DNA of 64,000 bases from Astragalus membranaceus (GCA_039519185.1 CM076854.1:153418736-153482735), one strand, 5' to 3'; shown: positions 34,005-46,218, counted from the first letter of the stretch. Made by a program: numbers and translations. Notes: generated by a model not told the origin, from the sequence alone.

Positions 34005-36644
34005 TGTAACACCCATTTTCTACCCGGAAATTTTTTGACAAGAATCAGAGTTTTCAAAAAGATTTTTCAATACACCCACAAGGGATGCTACACTTCCTCC
34101 GTTAAAACACCACACGTCAATAAATAAAATTCACCATTAAATAGTACGACACATAATAGTAACTCCATCACCATGCAGCGGAATAAAACATAGGGTTCAA
34201 CAATAATCTCAACATCACCATAAAACTTCAAAAATTAGAATAATAGAGACACTAATAAAGCCTAGCGTTCATCCCCCCGAGTGCTACGTATCAGAGCGAC
34301 GACACCGACTCTACTAGCGAAGGTAGACATGCCTTCACTCGCAATCACCTGCACGTTACCAACATAGGGGTAACATTCAAACAGAATGGGTGAGATATCT
34401 AACATTATAATAGCATATATGATAGGCAATATGCTAGAGTTACGACAGCTATATCTACCACTTCACAACAACACCAAATTACAATCACCAAGGATCATCA
34501 CCAATATCATGAGTAAATGAATGAGATGCAACCCACACCAACGGGTATATGCATGTGGTACCAATCATCACCAATAAATTAGCCAATAAGGGCAACATCA
34601 CCTATATGAGCATCACCATCATCACCTATAGCTCCAACGGTCGTAGCCTTTATCACCAAAATAATGCATATGCAATATATGCGACACCATGAACAATGCA
34701 CCAGAGACAATTAACAACAACAGACATTTAATTGACACAACATCACTAATATCAATAAGTGGTCATAGACCCATCACCTATTACCTTAGCCAGCAAAATC
34801 GGCACATCACCTGTTATATCATCACCAATAACACCTACCCCTATAGGACAGTCTAACAAATTGACCAACAATCACCGACCCCAAAGACACCAATAAATTT
34901 CCCACATCAATGGAAACGACAATTTTTCAACACCGGGGACGACGACAATTTACGACACCAGGAGCAGTACCAATTTACAACAAACAGCGGAATTTGTTTA
35001 CAGCAAACAGCAACGATAGCCTTTAAAAACAGCAACTCAAAATGGAGACAGCAACCATGATTTTACAGGAAGACAGCAACGTAAAACGGAGACAGCAACC
35101 ATGATTTTCCAGGAAAACAACAACGTCAAAATGGAGACAACAACAGTGATTTTTCAGAAAAACAGCAACATCAAAATGGTGACAGCAACGGTGATTTTCC
35201 ATAAAAACAGCAACATGTGCTTACTGTGACAGCAACATCAATCCTTAGAAAAACAGCAACATTTGTTCACTGTGACAGCAACATTAATTTTGGAAAAACA
35301 GCAACATTTGTTCACTGTGACAGCAACATTAATTTTGGAAAAACAGCAACATTTGTTCACTGTGACAGCAACATTTGTTCACTGTGACAGCAACATTAAT
35401 TTTTGGAAAAATAGCAACATTTGTTCACTGTGACAGCAACATTAATTTTTTTAGAAAAACAGCAACACTGCAGAAACTGGCGCCCAGCAACAGGGCGCCT
35501 AGCAAACAGCAACAACAACCAGAAACTAGCGCCCAGCAACAGGGCGCCAGGAGAGACAGCAGCACAAACAGACATGGCGCCCATGAGCAGGGCGCCTTGC
35601 ACCACAGCAACATAAACTGACTTGGCGCCCAGGAGCAGGGCGCCTAACACCACAACATCAGAGACAGACTTGGCGCCCAACAACAGGGCGCCTGGCACAA
35701 CAGGCAACATAACAAACTTGGCGCCCAGCAACAGGGCGCCGAGGACATCAGCAACACGGGCAAGCAAACAGCAACAGCAGAACATGGGACATCACTGGGC
35801 GCCTAGGGCGCCCTTCACAGCAACACAGAACCACATCAGACCACACTGGGCGCCTAGGGCGCCACTTTCAGCAGCACAGGAACACACTGGGCGCCTAGAG
35901 CGCCAACTCCAGCAACCAAGACAGCATCACTGGGGGCCTAGGGCACCACTTCCAACAACAACAACAACAAGACATCATGACTGGGCGCCCAGGGCGCCAA
36001 AATCAGCAACAGAAGCAATACTGGCTTGGCGCTCAGCAACAGGGCGCCTCCAGCAGAGACCAAACGCAACACAGACACGGCGCCCAGGAGAAGGGCGCCG
36101 TTTCCAGCAACCAAACAACAACATCAAATCGCACCAAACACCAAATTTTCACCATGATCAATCAACATGAGTACATTCAAACATCACTAAATGAACATCA
36201 ACATGATCAAAGAGGCATCATAGGTCCTATCTCCCACATAACCCCCATCATACACCCTATTATAAACTAGAACCCACCCTTACCTTAGGTTTGCCGAATA
36301 CGTGATCCTCTTGCACGAAGACTCCAAAGAACCACAGCAACAAAGCTCCTCCCTTCTTTCTCCTTGGTTTCGCGCCGTCCCTCTCTTCTCCTCTCTTCGC
36401 AATTCTCTCTTTTCTTTTCTCTTTCTCCAACAATGCGCAAATGATCCCAAAACCCTAGCTAGGCTCTCACTCATGCGCCTATGCCTTCGGGCTCTTGGAT
36501 CTGCCCCCGTCCACTACTCAGCTTAATTACTAAGCACCACTCCCTGATTAAATAAAACATCATATTATTATTTTAATATGACTATGCTAATAAAATACCT
36601 AAATAATTTAATTAAATAAATAATTAAATTATTTGGGCGTTACA
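34005..36644 (-). repeat. 5' LTR of element B
   Basis: 2640 bp, the longer partner of 26985-29488. It carries the same repeat arrays with extra copies: about five of the 'tttgttcactgtgacagcaac' unit and two additional ggcgcc hairpin modules at about 35478-35550. Confidence 0.92.
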
Positions 36645-37987
36645 CTACTCACTCCAAATATACTTGGCAGGACCAGGTATTGAGAAGGAAGAATAAACTG
36701 GTGGTTGGTAACAGTTCTGAAGTTAGGGATTTCATACTTGATTGGCTGCATAACTCTAGCATTGGAGGTCATTCAGGTCGTGATAACACTGCTGCTAGAG
36801 TGAAATCACTGTTCTTTTGGAAGGGAATGACCAAAGACATCCAATTTTATGTTAGAAACTGTGTTGTGTGTCAGAGACAAAAGTTTGATCAAGCTGCTTC
36901 ACCAGGGATGCTGCAGCCTCTTCCAATTCCAGGGCGTGTATGGGATTCTATCAGTATGGATTTTATAGATGGCTTGCCTAAATCCAACGGAAAACAGGTT
37001 ATATTTGTTGTTGCTGATAGATTGAGCAAGTATGCTCACTTTATGACGTTGGCACGCCCCTATACGGCCATTGATGTGGCTCAAACATTTCTGGATACTG
37101 TTTTCAAACTACATGGGTTGCCTACTTCAATTGTGTCTGACCGGGACCCTATCTTCCTCAGTGAGGTGTGGAAGGAGTTCTTCACACTACAAGGTGTCTC
37201 TCTTAATAAATCTAGTGCCTACCACCCACAAACTGACGGTCAAACTGAGATTGTAAACAAGGTACTTGAGACATACCTTTGATGTATGTGTTCTGAGCAA
37301 GCTACAACTTGGAGCAGCTGGTTGCCTTTGGTAGAATGGTGGTACAACACCGCCTTCCATTCTTCAATCCAATGCACACCATATGAGGTAGTTTATGGTC
37401 AAACACCTCCCATTCATCTTCCATATCTACCTGGTGAGTCTAGCTCTATGACTGTGGATCGTTCTTTGGCTGCCAGAGAAGAGGTCTTGAAGCTGCTCAA
37501 GTTCCATTTGAGTAGGGCACAAAATAGAATGAAGCAGAATGCTGATAAACATAAGAGTGACAGACAGTTTGCCATCGGAGACTATGTGTTTTTGAAGCTA
37601 CAGCCCTATCGTCAATACTCCTTGCGTAAACATACCTTCCACAAGCTCAGCTCCAAGTATTATGGCCCTTACAAGGTGCTTGACAAGATTGGTAAAGTTG
37701 CATACCAGCTTGAGTTACCTGCAGACTCAGGCATACATAACGTGATTCACGTGTCCCAGCTGAAGCTTTGTCCTTCTCCTAATACTGCTGTCGTGCAACA
37801 TCCTTCGCTGCTTGCTGATTTTACTCTTGATAAGGAACCTGAAGTAATTCTAGGCCGGAAGATGGTTAAAAGAGGGTGTGTGGCAGCTACTAAGGTGTTA
37901 GTCAAATGGAAAAACTTACCACCAGACATGGCAACTTGGGAATTCTACTATGACTTGTTGAAGTCATTCCCAAAGTTTCACTCTTGA
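36645..37987 (+). pseudogene. Element A integrase and chromo-like C-terminus (broken)
   Basis: This is the continuation of element A after the nested insertion. The integrase zinc-binding region has H..H and C-X2-C (GGHSGRDNTAARV ... CVVCQRQKFD). The catalytic core has MDFIDGLPKS, IVSDRDPIF and YHPQTDGQTE. A stop (TGA, 37280-37282) splits it from the 37286-37987 frame, which has GDYVFLKLQPYRQ, HVSQL and a C-terminal chromo-like stretch (VLVKWKNLPPDMATWE). It ends 29 bases before the 3' LTR. Confidence 0.9.
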
Positions 37988-38016
37988 GGACAAGAGTGTT
38001 GTCAAGGGAGGCGTAC

Positions 38017-38354
38017 TGTGACAGGGTCACCTTCTCTAATTTCTCTAATTCTGTTACTGTGAGACTTATGTTGTTATTTACTTTTTACTGTTGTATTTCT
38101 TTTTACCCTTCTATTTCCGTTGGAATATTCCATGAGCTGTAGTGAGCTGTAATAGTACTATTTAGTACTTTTTCATTGAATGAAGCAGTATCAATTGTAA
38201 TCCAAATTATAGCTTCTCTCTATTCTCTGTTATTACGCAATCTCAGGTAGATTTGCCTGTATTACTCCTCTTCCTTCGAACTTCATTCCATTCTTGAAGT
38301 TCCTAGCTAAGAGTTGAGCTCCCTTTGATCCAAATTGATATTCAATCGGTCTCA
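38017..38354 (+). repeat. 3' LTR of element A
   Basis: 338 bp, TGTGACAGGG to ATCGGTCTCA. It is preceded by a purine-rich tract (caagggaggcg, about 38003-38013) that serves as the plus-strand primer site, and followed by the target duplication GATGC. Confidence 0.93.
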
Positions 38355-38625
38355 GATGCAGCTCGAGATGAACATATGTAATGAAACAGTTCCAATTATA
38401 GCCCTCCAAATGCTTGATTTAACAACATCAACTATATATAGGTTTCCTTGTAGCTCGATCTTTCAATTACAAATGTAATAGCCACGGTTTTTTACGTAAC
38501 AAAATGGTTGGTTTGTCAATTAGACAACAGAAATACTATCACAAAAAAAAGGGCAACTTTGATTCAGATCTTGATATCAAGTGTTGATTAAAAAACACTT
38601 TTAAAAGTTTGAGATATATTCCAAT
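38355..38625 (+). pseudogene. WAT1 last-exon end and 3' flank (duplicate)
   Basis: Continues the fragment cut at 23495: 'gcagctcgagatgaacat', then the 3' flank as at 6123-6300. It contains the empty site (AGAAATAC, 38529-38536) for the MITE found at 6307-6671 in the parent copy. Confidence 0.85.
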
Positions 38626-39652
38626 TAGGGGTGTGCAAATAATAAGGTTCACCAGCCCATATTAAGTAACTGGATCACACCACCCCAAAAGAGCCCAAAA
38701 CCATTTATACAATTTATGAACTTGACCTATTTTTAAAATAAAATCGGAGGCCCATAACTTAAGTTCAGATCCGGTTTGCAAATCACAAACCTAATTTACC
38801 CCAATCGCAAATCACATCTCCTGAAGCAGAAACGACATACCCAAATCGCAGCACCTCAACCCTAATCCCAAATCGCAGCACCTCAACCCTAATCCCAAAT
38901 CGCACATCCTGTTTCGAATTACTGTGTGAAGCGATGAACCCTCTTCGATTTGTGTTTCGTTCTTTCTGATTCTCACAGCGCATTTTGTTAATAACAACTG
39001 GAAGTTGCAGAAGATGATTTTGGATTTTCTTAAAGTTTCTGATTACAGAGGTGAAGTTATGGCAAAGACGATTCAGCAGTGTCTAAATGCTTGGGGGCTT
39101 ATGTGTTATGGTAATACATTGTTTCTGATTACACGAGGGCTTAGTGTCTAAATGCTTGAGGGATTTTGGATTTTCTTAAAGTTTCTGATTACACAGGTGA
39201 ACTTATATGTTATGGTAATACATTGTTTTAGCTACTTTTTGAGTTCTTGTATTCAATTGTAAATAGTTTTATCTATTTAAAACCATTTTTTTTTGCAATT
39301 GGTAATAGTTTTATTTAAAAAAATAGTATTTCTGCAGTTCTGGAAAAACTAGTTTGAGCAAAAACCGATTCAGTAAAGAAAATGTGGTTTTCAATCGTTT
39401 GTGGTCCAAAAAACTGGTTTTAAAACAGTATTTCTGCATTCTGGAAAACCGGTTTAGGAAATAAAATCTGGTTTTCAAACGGTAATAATCCAAAACTGGT
39501 TTTAAAAAGAAAACTGGTTATGAACCGGTTCATAACCGAACTGAAACTGGGTTTTTGGAAAAACCGGTTTTTGGCCAAAATGGGTTGCGGTTCATAACTA
39601 AACCACATATATGGTTCAGTTTGGTGCAGTCTTTGCACCATGCACAGCCCTA
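38626..39652. mobile_element. hAT-type non-autonomous element (1.0 kb), 8-bp duplication ATTCCAAT
   Basis: The left end is TAGGGGTGTGCAAAT and the right end (reverse complement) TAGGGCTGTGCATGG. The exact octamer ATTCCAAT lies at 38618-38625 and 39653-39660. The parent block reads 'acttcaatcaactccc' (6746-6761) without it. Subterminal 'aaaaccggtttt' words are dense at 39330-39600, and a 'ccctaatcccaaatcgcagcacctcaa' direct repeat lies at 38850-38910. No transposase ORF was seen. Confidence 0.9.
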
Positions 39653-40648
39653 ATTCCAATCAACTCCCATATTAGCTAACTTCAAACAACACCATCTAAT
39701 TCACAAGTGCATCAAATATGTATGGTTTCCATTCACTTCAGCAATAGAAAAATGATTTTGGTACACCCTCCCCAATCAAACTCAAGAATCTACGTGAAAT
39801 CAACGAGGGGCCACATGATCATAAATTGTGAGATCCTACCAAATTCCAAATCCATATGTGCCACAAACAACTTAACAACCCTAAGCAGGCAAATAAAAAC
39901 ACCAATTCTTAATAAACAATATATAATCTTAGAAAGCAATAGCCTAGTCATCCTCTCCTCTATATCTTTCATCTCCATCATGTATTCATGTTCATCCTCT
40001 CCTCTAAGACCTCTCACACTGTTTTGGTTGCATAGAATGGAGGTCGCAATTTGCACATTGTGAGCATGACCTGGGAATATGATTGATCTGCAACCTCGCT
40101 GCAATCCCACGATTCTATGTGTAAAAACTGGAAATTCTAATTACAACAGTAAAATAACAATTTTGCATTGACACAAACATAAAACATAAAAGGGAGTAAC
40201 AAGATCATACAACCGTACAATTCTATGAGTTGACTCGCAATTTAGACTACCATACTCCCCAAACCCACCTGGTGGAGCCTCATGTTGCAAGACTCCCATT
40301 TAGGAACCTCTCAATGTAAAACATTCCAATAATTTCCAGAGACCTACATTGTAAAAAACTATATAGGAACCTTATCCAAAAGAGTATTTGTACACTTGTT
40401 CTGGTATTTGATGGTTTTAACCTTGGTAGTCCCCATGACACTATAATTAATTATGAGGATACCGAGACGGTAAAAGATGTAACTAAACTTGGAGAACTTT
40501 CGACAGAAGCAAAGTGCTAAATGAACCTGAGTTTTACAACAAGTACGATCCTTGGTTTAGCTCACACCAATAAACCAAATGGATAAAGAGAAAACAATAT
40601 AGCTTCATTCAAAAGAATAGTCCTAACTCCTAACCTTGCTGTGGCATT
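39653..40648. repeat. Copy of the WAT1/F-box spacer (unit 3)
   Basis: Matches 6750-8285 with internal deletions ('caactcccatattagctaacttcaaa', 'acaacttaacaaccctaagcaggcaaat', 'gagttgactcgcaatttagactaccata'). No gene was seen. It ends at the hAT element at 40649. Confidence 0.75.
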
Positions 40649-43451
40649 TAGGGGTGCACAAAAATACTGGGATACTTCAACCATACCAAATACCATACCA
40701 CACTGGTTAGTAAAAGCCCATACCATTACCACCCCAGCCCATTTAGTGAAAAAAATGGAATATAGTATCCCTCTTCTCAAAACTAATTAGAAACCGGTAT
40801 CCCTCATCTAAAATAAATCGTGTGCCACAAAATCGCAAGTCTCAGAATTCTTCGCAAAACCGAATGTCTCAGAAACTCCTCTGATCCTCTTCGCAAAATC
40901 GCAAGTCTCAGAATTCAGAAACTCCTCTTTGCAAAATCGCAAGTCTCTTCGCAAAATCGCAACCCCTCTTTGTCGCAAATCGCAAGTCTTAGAAACTCCT
41001 CTTTGTCGCAACCCCTCTTCGCAAAATCGCAACCCCTCTTCGTCGCAAATCGCAACTCACCCGCAGTCGCAGCACCATCTCCTCTCCTTATCCATGGCCG
41101 CAACGCGTTCCTTCGACCATTAACTGGTACCCTAATCCCCAAATCGGAATCGCAGCAGCAAGTTCGTTCAACCTCAAGATCCTTCCACCTCAATCTTCTC
41201 TCTCTCTGAACACTCGCAGCAGCAGGTTCACTCTTCAACCTAGTTTTCTTTTTGCTTCCTCCTTCTCTAATTCGTGATATAGTCTGTGCTGAATCTGTGT
41301 TAAATTTGTTAAAAATGAAATATGGGTAGCTTTGTTGTTAAGGTCTTTGGTGAATCTGTTTTGAATCTGTGTTATCATAAGAATTTGTTGTTAAATTCGT
41401 AGTTTTGTAAGTTGTTAATGAGAATTTCCATTACAATGACATGAAACATAAGAGAAACAGATTATGGAGAATGAGAGAGAGAGAGAGAGAGAAAGAAAGG
41501 AAAGAGACAGAGAAGCAGGCACACACACGAACACAAAGTCTCACCAACTAAAGCAATACATAGAAACATAAACATCAATTTTGGTTTTCTGGGTATGTGC
41601 AAATATTTATGATTAATTCATCTTATCAATTATATCTATCTATCTATCTAATCTCTGTGGCCTTTTTAGGGAAGAAGTACCTGCGAATAGATCAAAACAG
41701 GAGAATTTTTGATTTGACCTTTTTAGGGAAACTGTTCTGAATCTGTTTATGAATAAGATGAATCTGTTCTGAATTTGTTGCTGGCTGTTTATTTATTTTG
41801 AAAGCAGAACATGGATTTACATTACTAGTACCATATATGAATATAAACCATTCTGATCTCTATAAGACTCAGCTGTTATCATTGACTTTATTAAAAAGCT
41901 TGTGAAACTTAACAATTAAAGCCACATGCTCAATCCTGAATCACATCCCAGAAAATATTTCAGCTTGTGAAACTTAACATTTAAAGCCACATGCACTAAT
42001 GCACTAAGCAGATTTGCCATATATGTATCTGGGATATCCATCTCTGCAAGAACACTGCTATTTATTGCCATGGCAGCTTTATGAATTTGATTCATGTTTG
42101 TAAGACACAAGGTCACGTGGAAGAAAATTGAGAACAGTGCTGTAACATTCAAGTAGCAATTGAACTTTTTCTTACTATGAGCATTGTGTAAAGCTTCCGA
42201 AGTGCTGGGAGGTTGATATAAATATCTGACCTTGGTCTACTTGTCATCATCTGATAGATTTCATAAGATAATATATTAGACACATTAATCTGATATGTAC
42301 AATAATCCTTTTTATTAACTTTGTACTTAAGGTATAGTAGCATTAGTTCACCTCCACAATTGTGCCATCTTCTAGGTATTGTGCAGTTGGAGCAAATTCT
42401 ACAATGTAACATATTTAACCACATGCAATATATTGTTACTTCATACTTAAGATCTTATTTTTATTTTTTTTCTAGAACTCAATGATACAAGAAATGTTGC
42501 GGCTACTTCTTCCGTCTCCATAGCACTTGATGATGATTGAGTAAGACAAGTTTTACTTCAATTCCCTTATAGGCTTCATAGTGTAAAATGATTTATGAGA
42601 GTGTTAACTTTGATATGATACTGATTTGTGTTTGACATGTTTTCTGAATGCATCTTAGGTGGCAGATGACTTTCCTTTGAATACCCAGAGTTTGAGAGGT
42701 TGCTAAGAAGCATGGCTGAAGCTTCACATTGATGGAGTCAAATGCACCCGTTTTAAGTCATTTTTGTTTTTCTTATGATAATTTAAGAGCTTTATAATTA
42801 CTGGATATTTTAAGAATATTATAGTAATGGAGTTTTTATGTTACTGGAATTATCTATGTGCTTTTGGTAATCAACAAAAAAATCATTTACATTAGATTGC
42901 CTTTTCGGGTGATGCTTTTGTTTCCCTTTAATTTGAATTGAATTATTATAATATATTGTAGTGCAGGCTATGTAATCAAAATCAATATTTGTTACTTTCT
43001 AGTGAGAATAGGTTGTAATCAAATTCTGTTTTTTATTATTTATTTTATGTTTGGTGTTTGTTCAGTTCCATTGATTGATAAAGATATAATTACAGTTTTT
43101 TGTTTCTATTACATGAAGTGGTAAACCGTTTTTGGCACCAAAAATTGATTTTTGGCAATAAATACCGGTTTTAGGAAACGGTAAACCGCTTTTGTTTAGC
43201 AAAAACCGGTTTTAAAAACCGGTAAACCGGTTCTTGGAAGAGAAAAGCGGTTTTAAAATGGTAAACCAGTTTCAAAAGCCGAACCGGTTCAGTACCAGTT
43301 TCGAACCGGTTTCGAACCGGTTTCGAACCGGTTTAGAAATGCAAACCGGTTTAGAAATGCAAACCGGTTTTATGAAAAATGGTAAACCAAAACTGGATTT
43401 GAAAGAGGTATGGTGTGATGGGGTATGGATTTTGTACCATGCACACCCCTA
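40649..43451. mobile_element. hAT-type element (2.8 kb), 8-bp duplication GTGGCATT
   Basis: The ends are TAGGGGTGCACAAAAAT and (reverse complement) TAGGGGTGTGCATGGTAC. GTGGCATT is exact at 40641-40648 and 43452-43459. The sister modules at 8275 and 18836 run through without it. Like the 1.0-kb element it has 'aaaaccggtttt' words near the right end (43120-43380) and 'tcgcaaaatcgcaa' repeats near the left (40830-41060), so the two are one family. The interior (41100-43000) has a CT-rich leader-like stretch, a (GA)n tract at 41470-41495 and no long ORF. It is either a decayed autonomous copy or one with captured host sequence. Confidence 0.88.
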
Positions 43452-44857
43452 GTGGCATTAACAGTGTGAAATCCACCTAACAAAGAACCAAAACTATAAA
43501 AGTGAAAAAAATCATATTGGCGCACAAGTAGCTTCTTTCAATTGATAATTTATTCAAAACATACCAACCAGGAGTGATAATCTGAGCGAGAAACAACCAG
43601 CCTGCTGCCCCGTTTTCAAGTTGAATGATCATTAAGTAATGAAACAAACACATCTAGTAAGAAGGAACATCCAACCACAGAATACCGTTACATATCATAA
43701 ACGACCACCAAACGGTCAACAAAAGCGCACTTTAACTTCCAAAGAGTTGAACTTCAAACGAGAGTGTAGTTTATAAAACATATAAATAAACAAGAATTTG
43801 CTGTAAATGTTCCAAAGGGGCCCAAAAGATAGATATCAAGAGTTTCATAAATGTTGTCCACAGAATGAACACAACCACTGAAGTAACTGTAGCTACAACA
43901 AGCATCTTTCTTCCCACCATCGTGCCATGTACAATAAATAATGCCCGATGTCCACGAAATTGGGGTTGCAGATCAACAATTCAAAAAGGGACTCAAGTTA
44001 TACTTGAGAGTGAAATGCAAGCCTGTAGCACATGCGACACGGGGGATATATATTAAAAATTAGAATCTATACCAATATCATTATCAGCCAGCAGCCGGAT
44101 AAATAAATTGTTATTTCTTCCCAAATCAGCATGGTTGTGCTTGAACAATTTAACAAAACAAAATAAGAGGAATAACTAGTACACATACATTGGAATGTAC
44201 ATAGATAACAGAGATCTACCCATCGAAATAGGACTCCTCAAATTATTCAATGAATTATCTATAACAAAATTCAGAAGTAAATGAAATTAATGCATGTTTG
44301 AAGAAATAAATTAATTATGGATTTGCCTTTTCTCATCTATCTATAGACCAATAGATATTACAAATTTGACCAAGCCAACTGATATGACTTGCTCATTAAC
44401 CAGTTTCCAGCTTCCTTTATTCATTATGTTCTTTATTATATTTATTCTTGCACTTCAAATTTAACTAATGTACAATCTTTGCAAACAAAAGACTATTTCA
44501 TAGTTTACTTTTGTTTAAAACTTCTTGAGACCAACACAATAAGGAATATTCAAGAGAGAATGAATTATCTTTTGGGTGAATCATCTTCAGGGCTTCAGGC
44601 TAATTACTTAATAATTTACTTAAAAAGACCCTCGTCTAAAAATGTCATGGCACTGCCATCCTTCAAACATTGGCCAATGCGGTTGGCAGATATTCCAAGA
44701 CCGCAATCTGCCATGGCGTTATTTGATAACACAATAAATAATCATTCAATCACAGAATCAACTAAAGCCACCGTAAAATTAATATCAACACAATCTATTA
44801 AACATGTACATGATTTAACACAAATTCAAACGAGTCAAGCATTGAATAGGAACTTAC
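43452..44857 (-). other. Conserved 3' module of F-box copy 2
   Basis: Homologous to 8290-10222 with a large internal deletion. The splice donor (AAAA|GTAAGT, minus strand, GT at 44857) just past the stop is kept. The plus-strand open frame over 44389-44985 is not conserved in the sister copies and runs into the antisense of the F-box end, so it is not called as a gene. Confidence 0.5.
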
Positions 44858-44859
44858 TT

Positions 44860-46050
44860 TTAACCAGTCAGAGCCAAGCTTTCAACATAATTCAGGACGT
44901 TGGAATACCAAAAACATCCATTGGTAATTTTAATTCTCTCTGCTCTATTATCATTCCAATTATAGAGAATTGCTTCGCTTCCTAGGACGTTTGCCAATAT
45001 AAGTGCATCACCATTCTCCGAAAAACCCAATGGCGGCAGCAGCTCATAATGTTTCCACATGTTAATGTCACCATTTTGAAGATATTGATAACTGATTTTA
45101 AAAAACTGAGTCCAGGACTTTTCAACTCCAAATTCAATCATCTTCCATATAACAAAATGGGTTTCGTTGACATCATGCGCAAAACAAAGACAACCCATCA
45201 TTGTACAAATAGTTGGCTTAACAAGGGGCACTACATCAAAACCCTTTGGGGGCAACAACTGCGCGTAAGTCTCGGTACCCAGATCAAGCGAAACAATCAC
45301 AAATTGCTTCACAGTAATAGCATTCCAATCATCAATAGAACCAGGGTTATTGCGAAGGGACAACCAATTGAGAGTCCCATTCAAATACACATCATTATTG
45401 TTAATAGGACGAGCATCAGCAGGAAAGCTTTGAAGATTTCTCCAAACGTTATCACCAGAACTATAAACCTTCCCCATATTTCTACATGAAGGGTCTTTGA
45501 CAAAATATTCATACAAATGTATCGCCACAATCTTATAAGTATCGGTTAAATTATCATAACCAAATGAAAACTTTAAAGAGAAGGATTTAACATCACGACG
45601 ATCACAGCAAAAAGACCCAAATTTCTTAGATATTTTGTTAGTAGCCGGATTCCAGAAACTAAACCACATATCTATATACTCAATATTAACAGTATAACCA
45701 CGAAAGCAAAGTAATCCATTGCAGGAACCAATGATACACTCTGCAATGATACACTCTTCAGAAGAGTTAAGGGGTAAACAGCGTACGGGGAAGGGTAAAA
45801 CAGCTGAATCGGCAACAAGTTCGAATTTATCCATAAACAACGTCAGACGCGGTGTTGATTTCTTAAGGTGCATTTTTATGAAAGAAGAATCGGAGAGAAG
45901 AGTGTTCCAGGACTTACAAACAGACTTCATTCGCAGAATCTCTTTCACTGAAAGGAAGGAAATGATGTGCGCGATGATTTCTTCAGGGAGGACTGGATTC
46001 GACATTGGAGGAGAATTGGAGTTGTTCCAATTAGGTTGAGGGAGATCCAT
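44860..46050 (-). CDS. F-box protein with FBA interaction domain, copy 2
   Basis: 396 residues, intact and full length. The F-box is LPEEIIAHIISFLSVKEIL plus CKSWNTLLSDSSFI (about residues 20-60). FBA-region markers are IIGSCNGLLCFRG, FWNPATNKISKKFG, FGYDNLTDTYKIV, VYLNGTLNWLS, VSLDLGTETYAQLLPP and FGVEKSWTQFFKIS. It is closest to the other three copies here; differences cluster after residue 80 and in the Gly/Ser-rich turn regions. It probably acts in an SCF ubiquitin ligase in cytosol or nucleus with unknown substrate. It shares about 165 bases of 5' flank with copy 1, so the two may be regulated alike. No stop or frameshift was seen. Confidence 0.93.
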   Translation of the reverse strand: MDLPQPNWNNSNSPPMSNPVLPEEIIAHIISFLSVKEILRMKSVCKSWNTLLSDSSFIKMHLKKSTPRLTLFMDKFELVADSAVLPFPVRCLPLNSSEECIIAECIIGSCNGLLCFRGYTVNIEYIDMWFSFWNPATNKISKKFGSFCCDRRDVKSFSLKFSFGYDNLTDTYKIVAIHLYEYFVKDPSCRNMGKVYSSGDNVWRNLQSFPADARPINNNDVYLNGTLNWLSLRNNPGSIDDWNAITVKQFVIVSLDLGTETYAQLLPPKGFDVVPLVKPTICTMMGCLCFAHDVNETHFVIWKMIEFGVEKSWTQFFKISYQYLQNGDINMWKHYELLPPLGFSENGDALILANVLGSEAILYNWNDNRAERIKITNGCFWYSNVLNYVESLALTG

Positions 46051-46218
46051 GTGAGAGCAAGAGACAGATAGAGAGAGGGTTAGGGTTTCGAGAATTCCAA
46101 TTTGCCCTTGAGTGTTGCAGCTGTTGGTGTTGTAGCTATATTATTATTGACGGTAGTTGAGGTTGTGTTGCAGAGGACACTGTCATTAGTTTTTTTTTTT
46201 TGGGTCAGACACTGTCAT
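46051..46218 (-). promoter_or_regulatory. 5' flank of F-box copy 2, shared with copy 1
   Basis: Near-identical to 11415-11581 until the end of the 'ttttttttt' tract and 'gtcattaggttga'. It presumably carries the 5' UTR and proximal promoter; no specific element was identified. Confidence 0.4.

Larger units (their letters stand above)
26985..36644 (-). mobile_element. LTR retrotransposon B: Ty3/gypsy chromovirus-like, inserted in element A
   Basis: Target duplication CTACT at 26980-26984 and 36645-36649. The 5' LTR is on the right (34005-36644) and the 3' LTR on the left (26985-29488). The initiator-Met primer site lies at 33989-34000 on the minus strand and a G-rich tract next to the left LTR. 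Three CCHC knuckles, the domain order PR-RT-RH-IN, a C-terminal chromo-like region and the long LTRs suggest the Tekay/Del group; the group name is an inference. Several stops and frameshifts make it defective. Confidence 0.93.
23496..38354 (+). mobile_element. LTR retrotransposon A: Ty3/gypsy chromovirus-like, interrupted by element B
   Basis: Target duplication GATGC at 23491-23495 and 38355-38359. LTRs are 340 and 338 bp with TG...CA ends. The primer site is complementary to initiator Met tRNA, and a purine-rich tract precedes the 3' LTR. Without the 9665 bases added by element B the length is about 5.2 kb, typical of small chromoviruses of the Reina/Galadriel kind. It inserted into the last exon of the WAT1 fragment. 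The coding region is broken, so it is not autonomous. Confidence 0.93.

Noticed and set aside
35396..36170. 129-182 residue frames in the right LTR of element B
   Set aside because: Same repeat by-product as in the left LTR.
44389..44985. 198-residue plus-strand frame
   Set aside because: It lies over the F-box 3' module and the antisense end of F-box copy 2; sister copies have stops and indels in this frame.
45049..45489. 146-residue frame antisense to F-box copy 2, and similar frames opposite copies 1, 3 and 4
   Set aside because: Shadows of the conserved coding strand; they carry no known domain.
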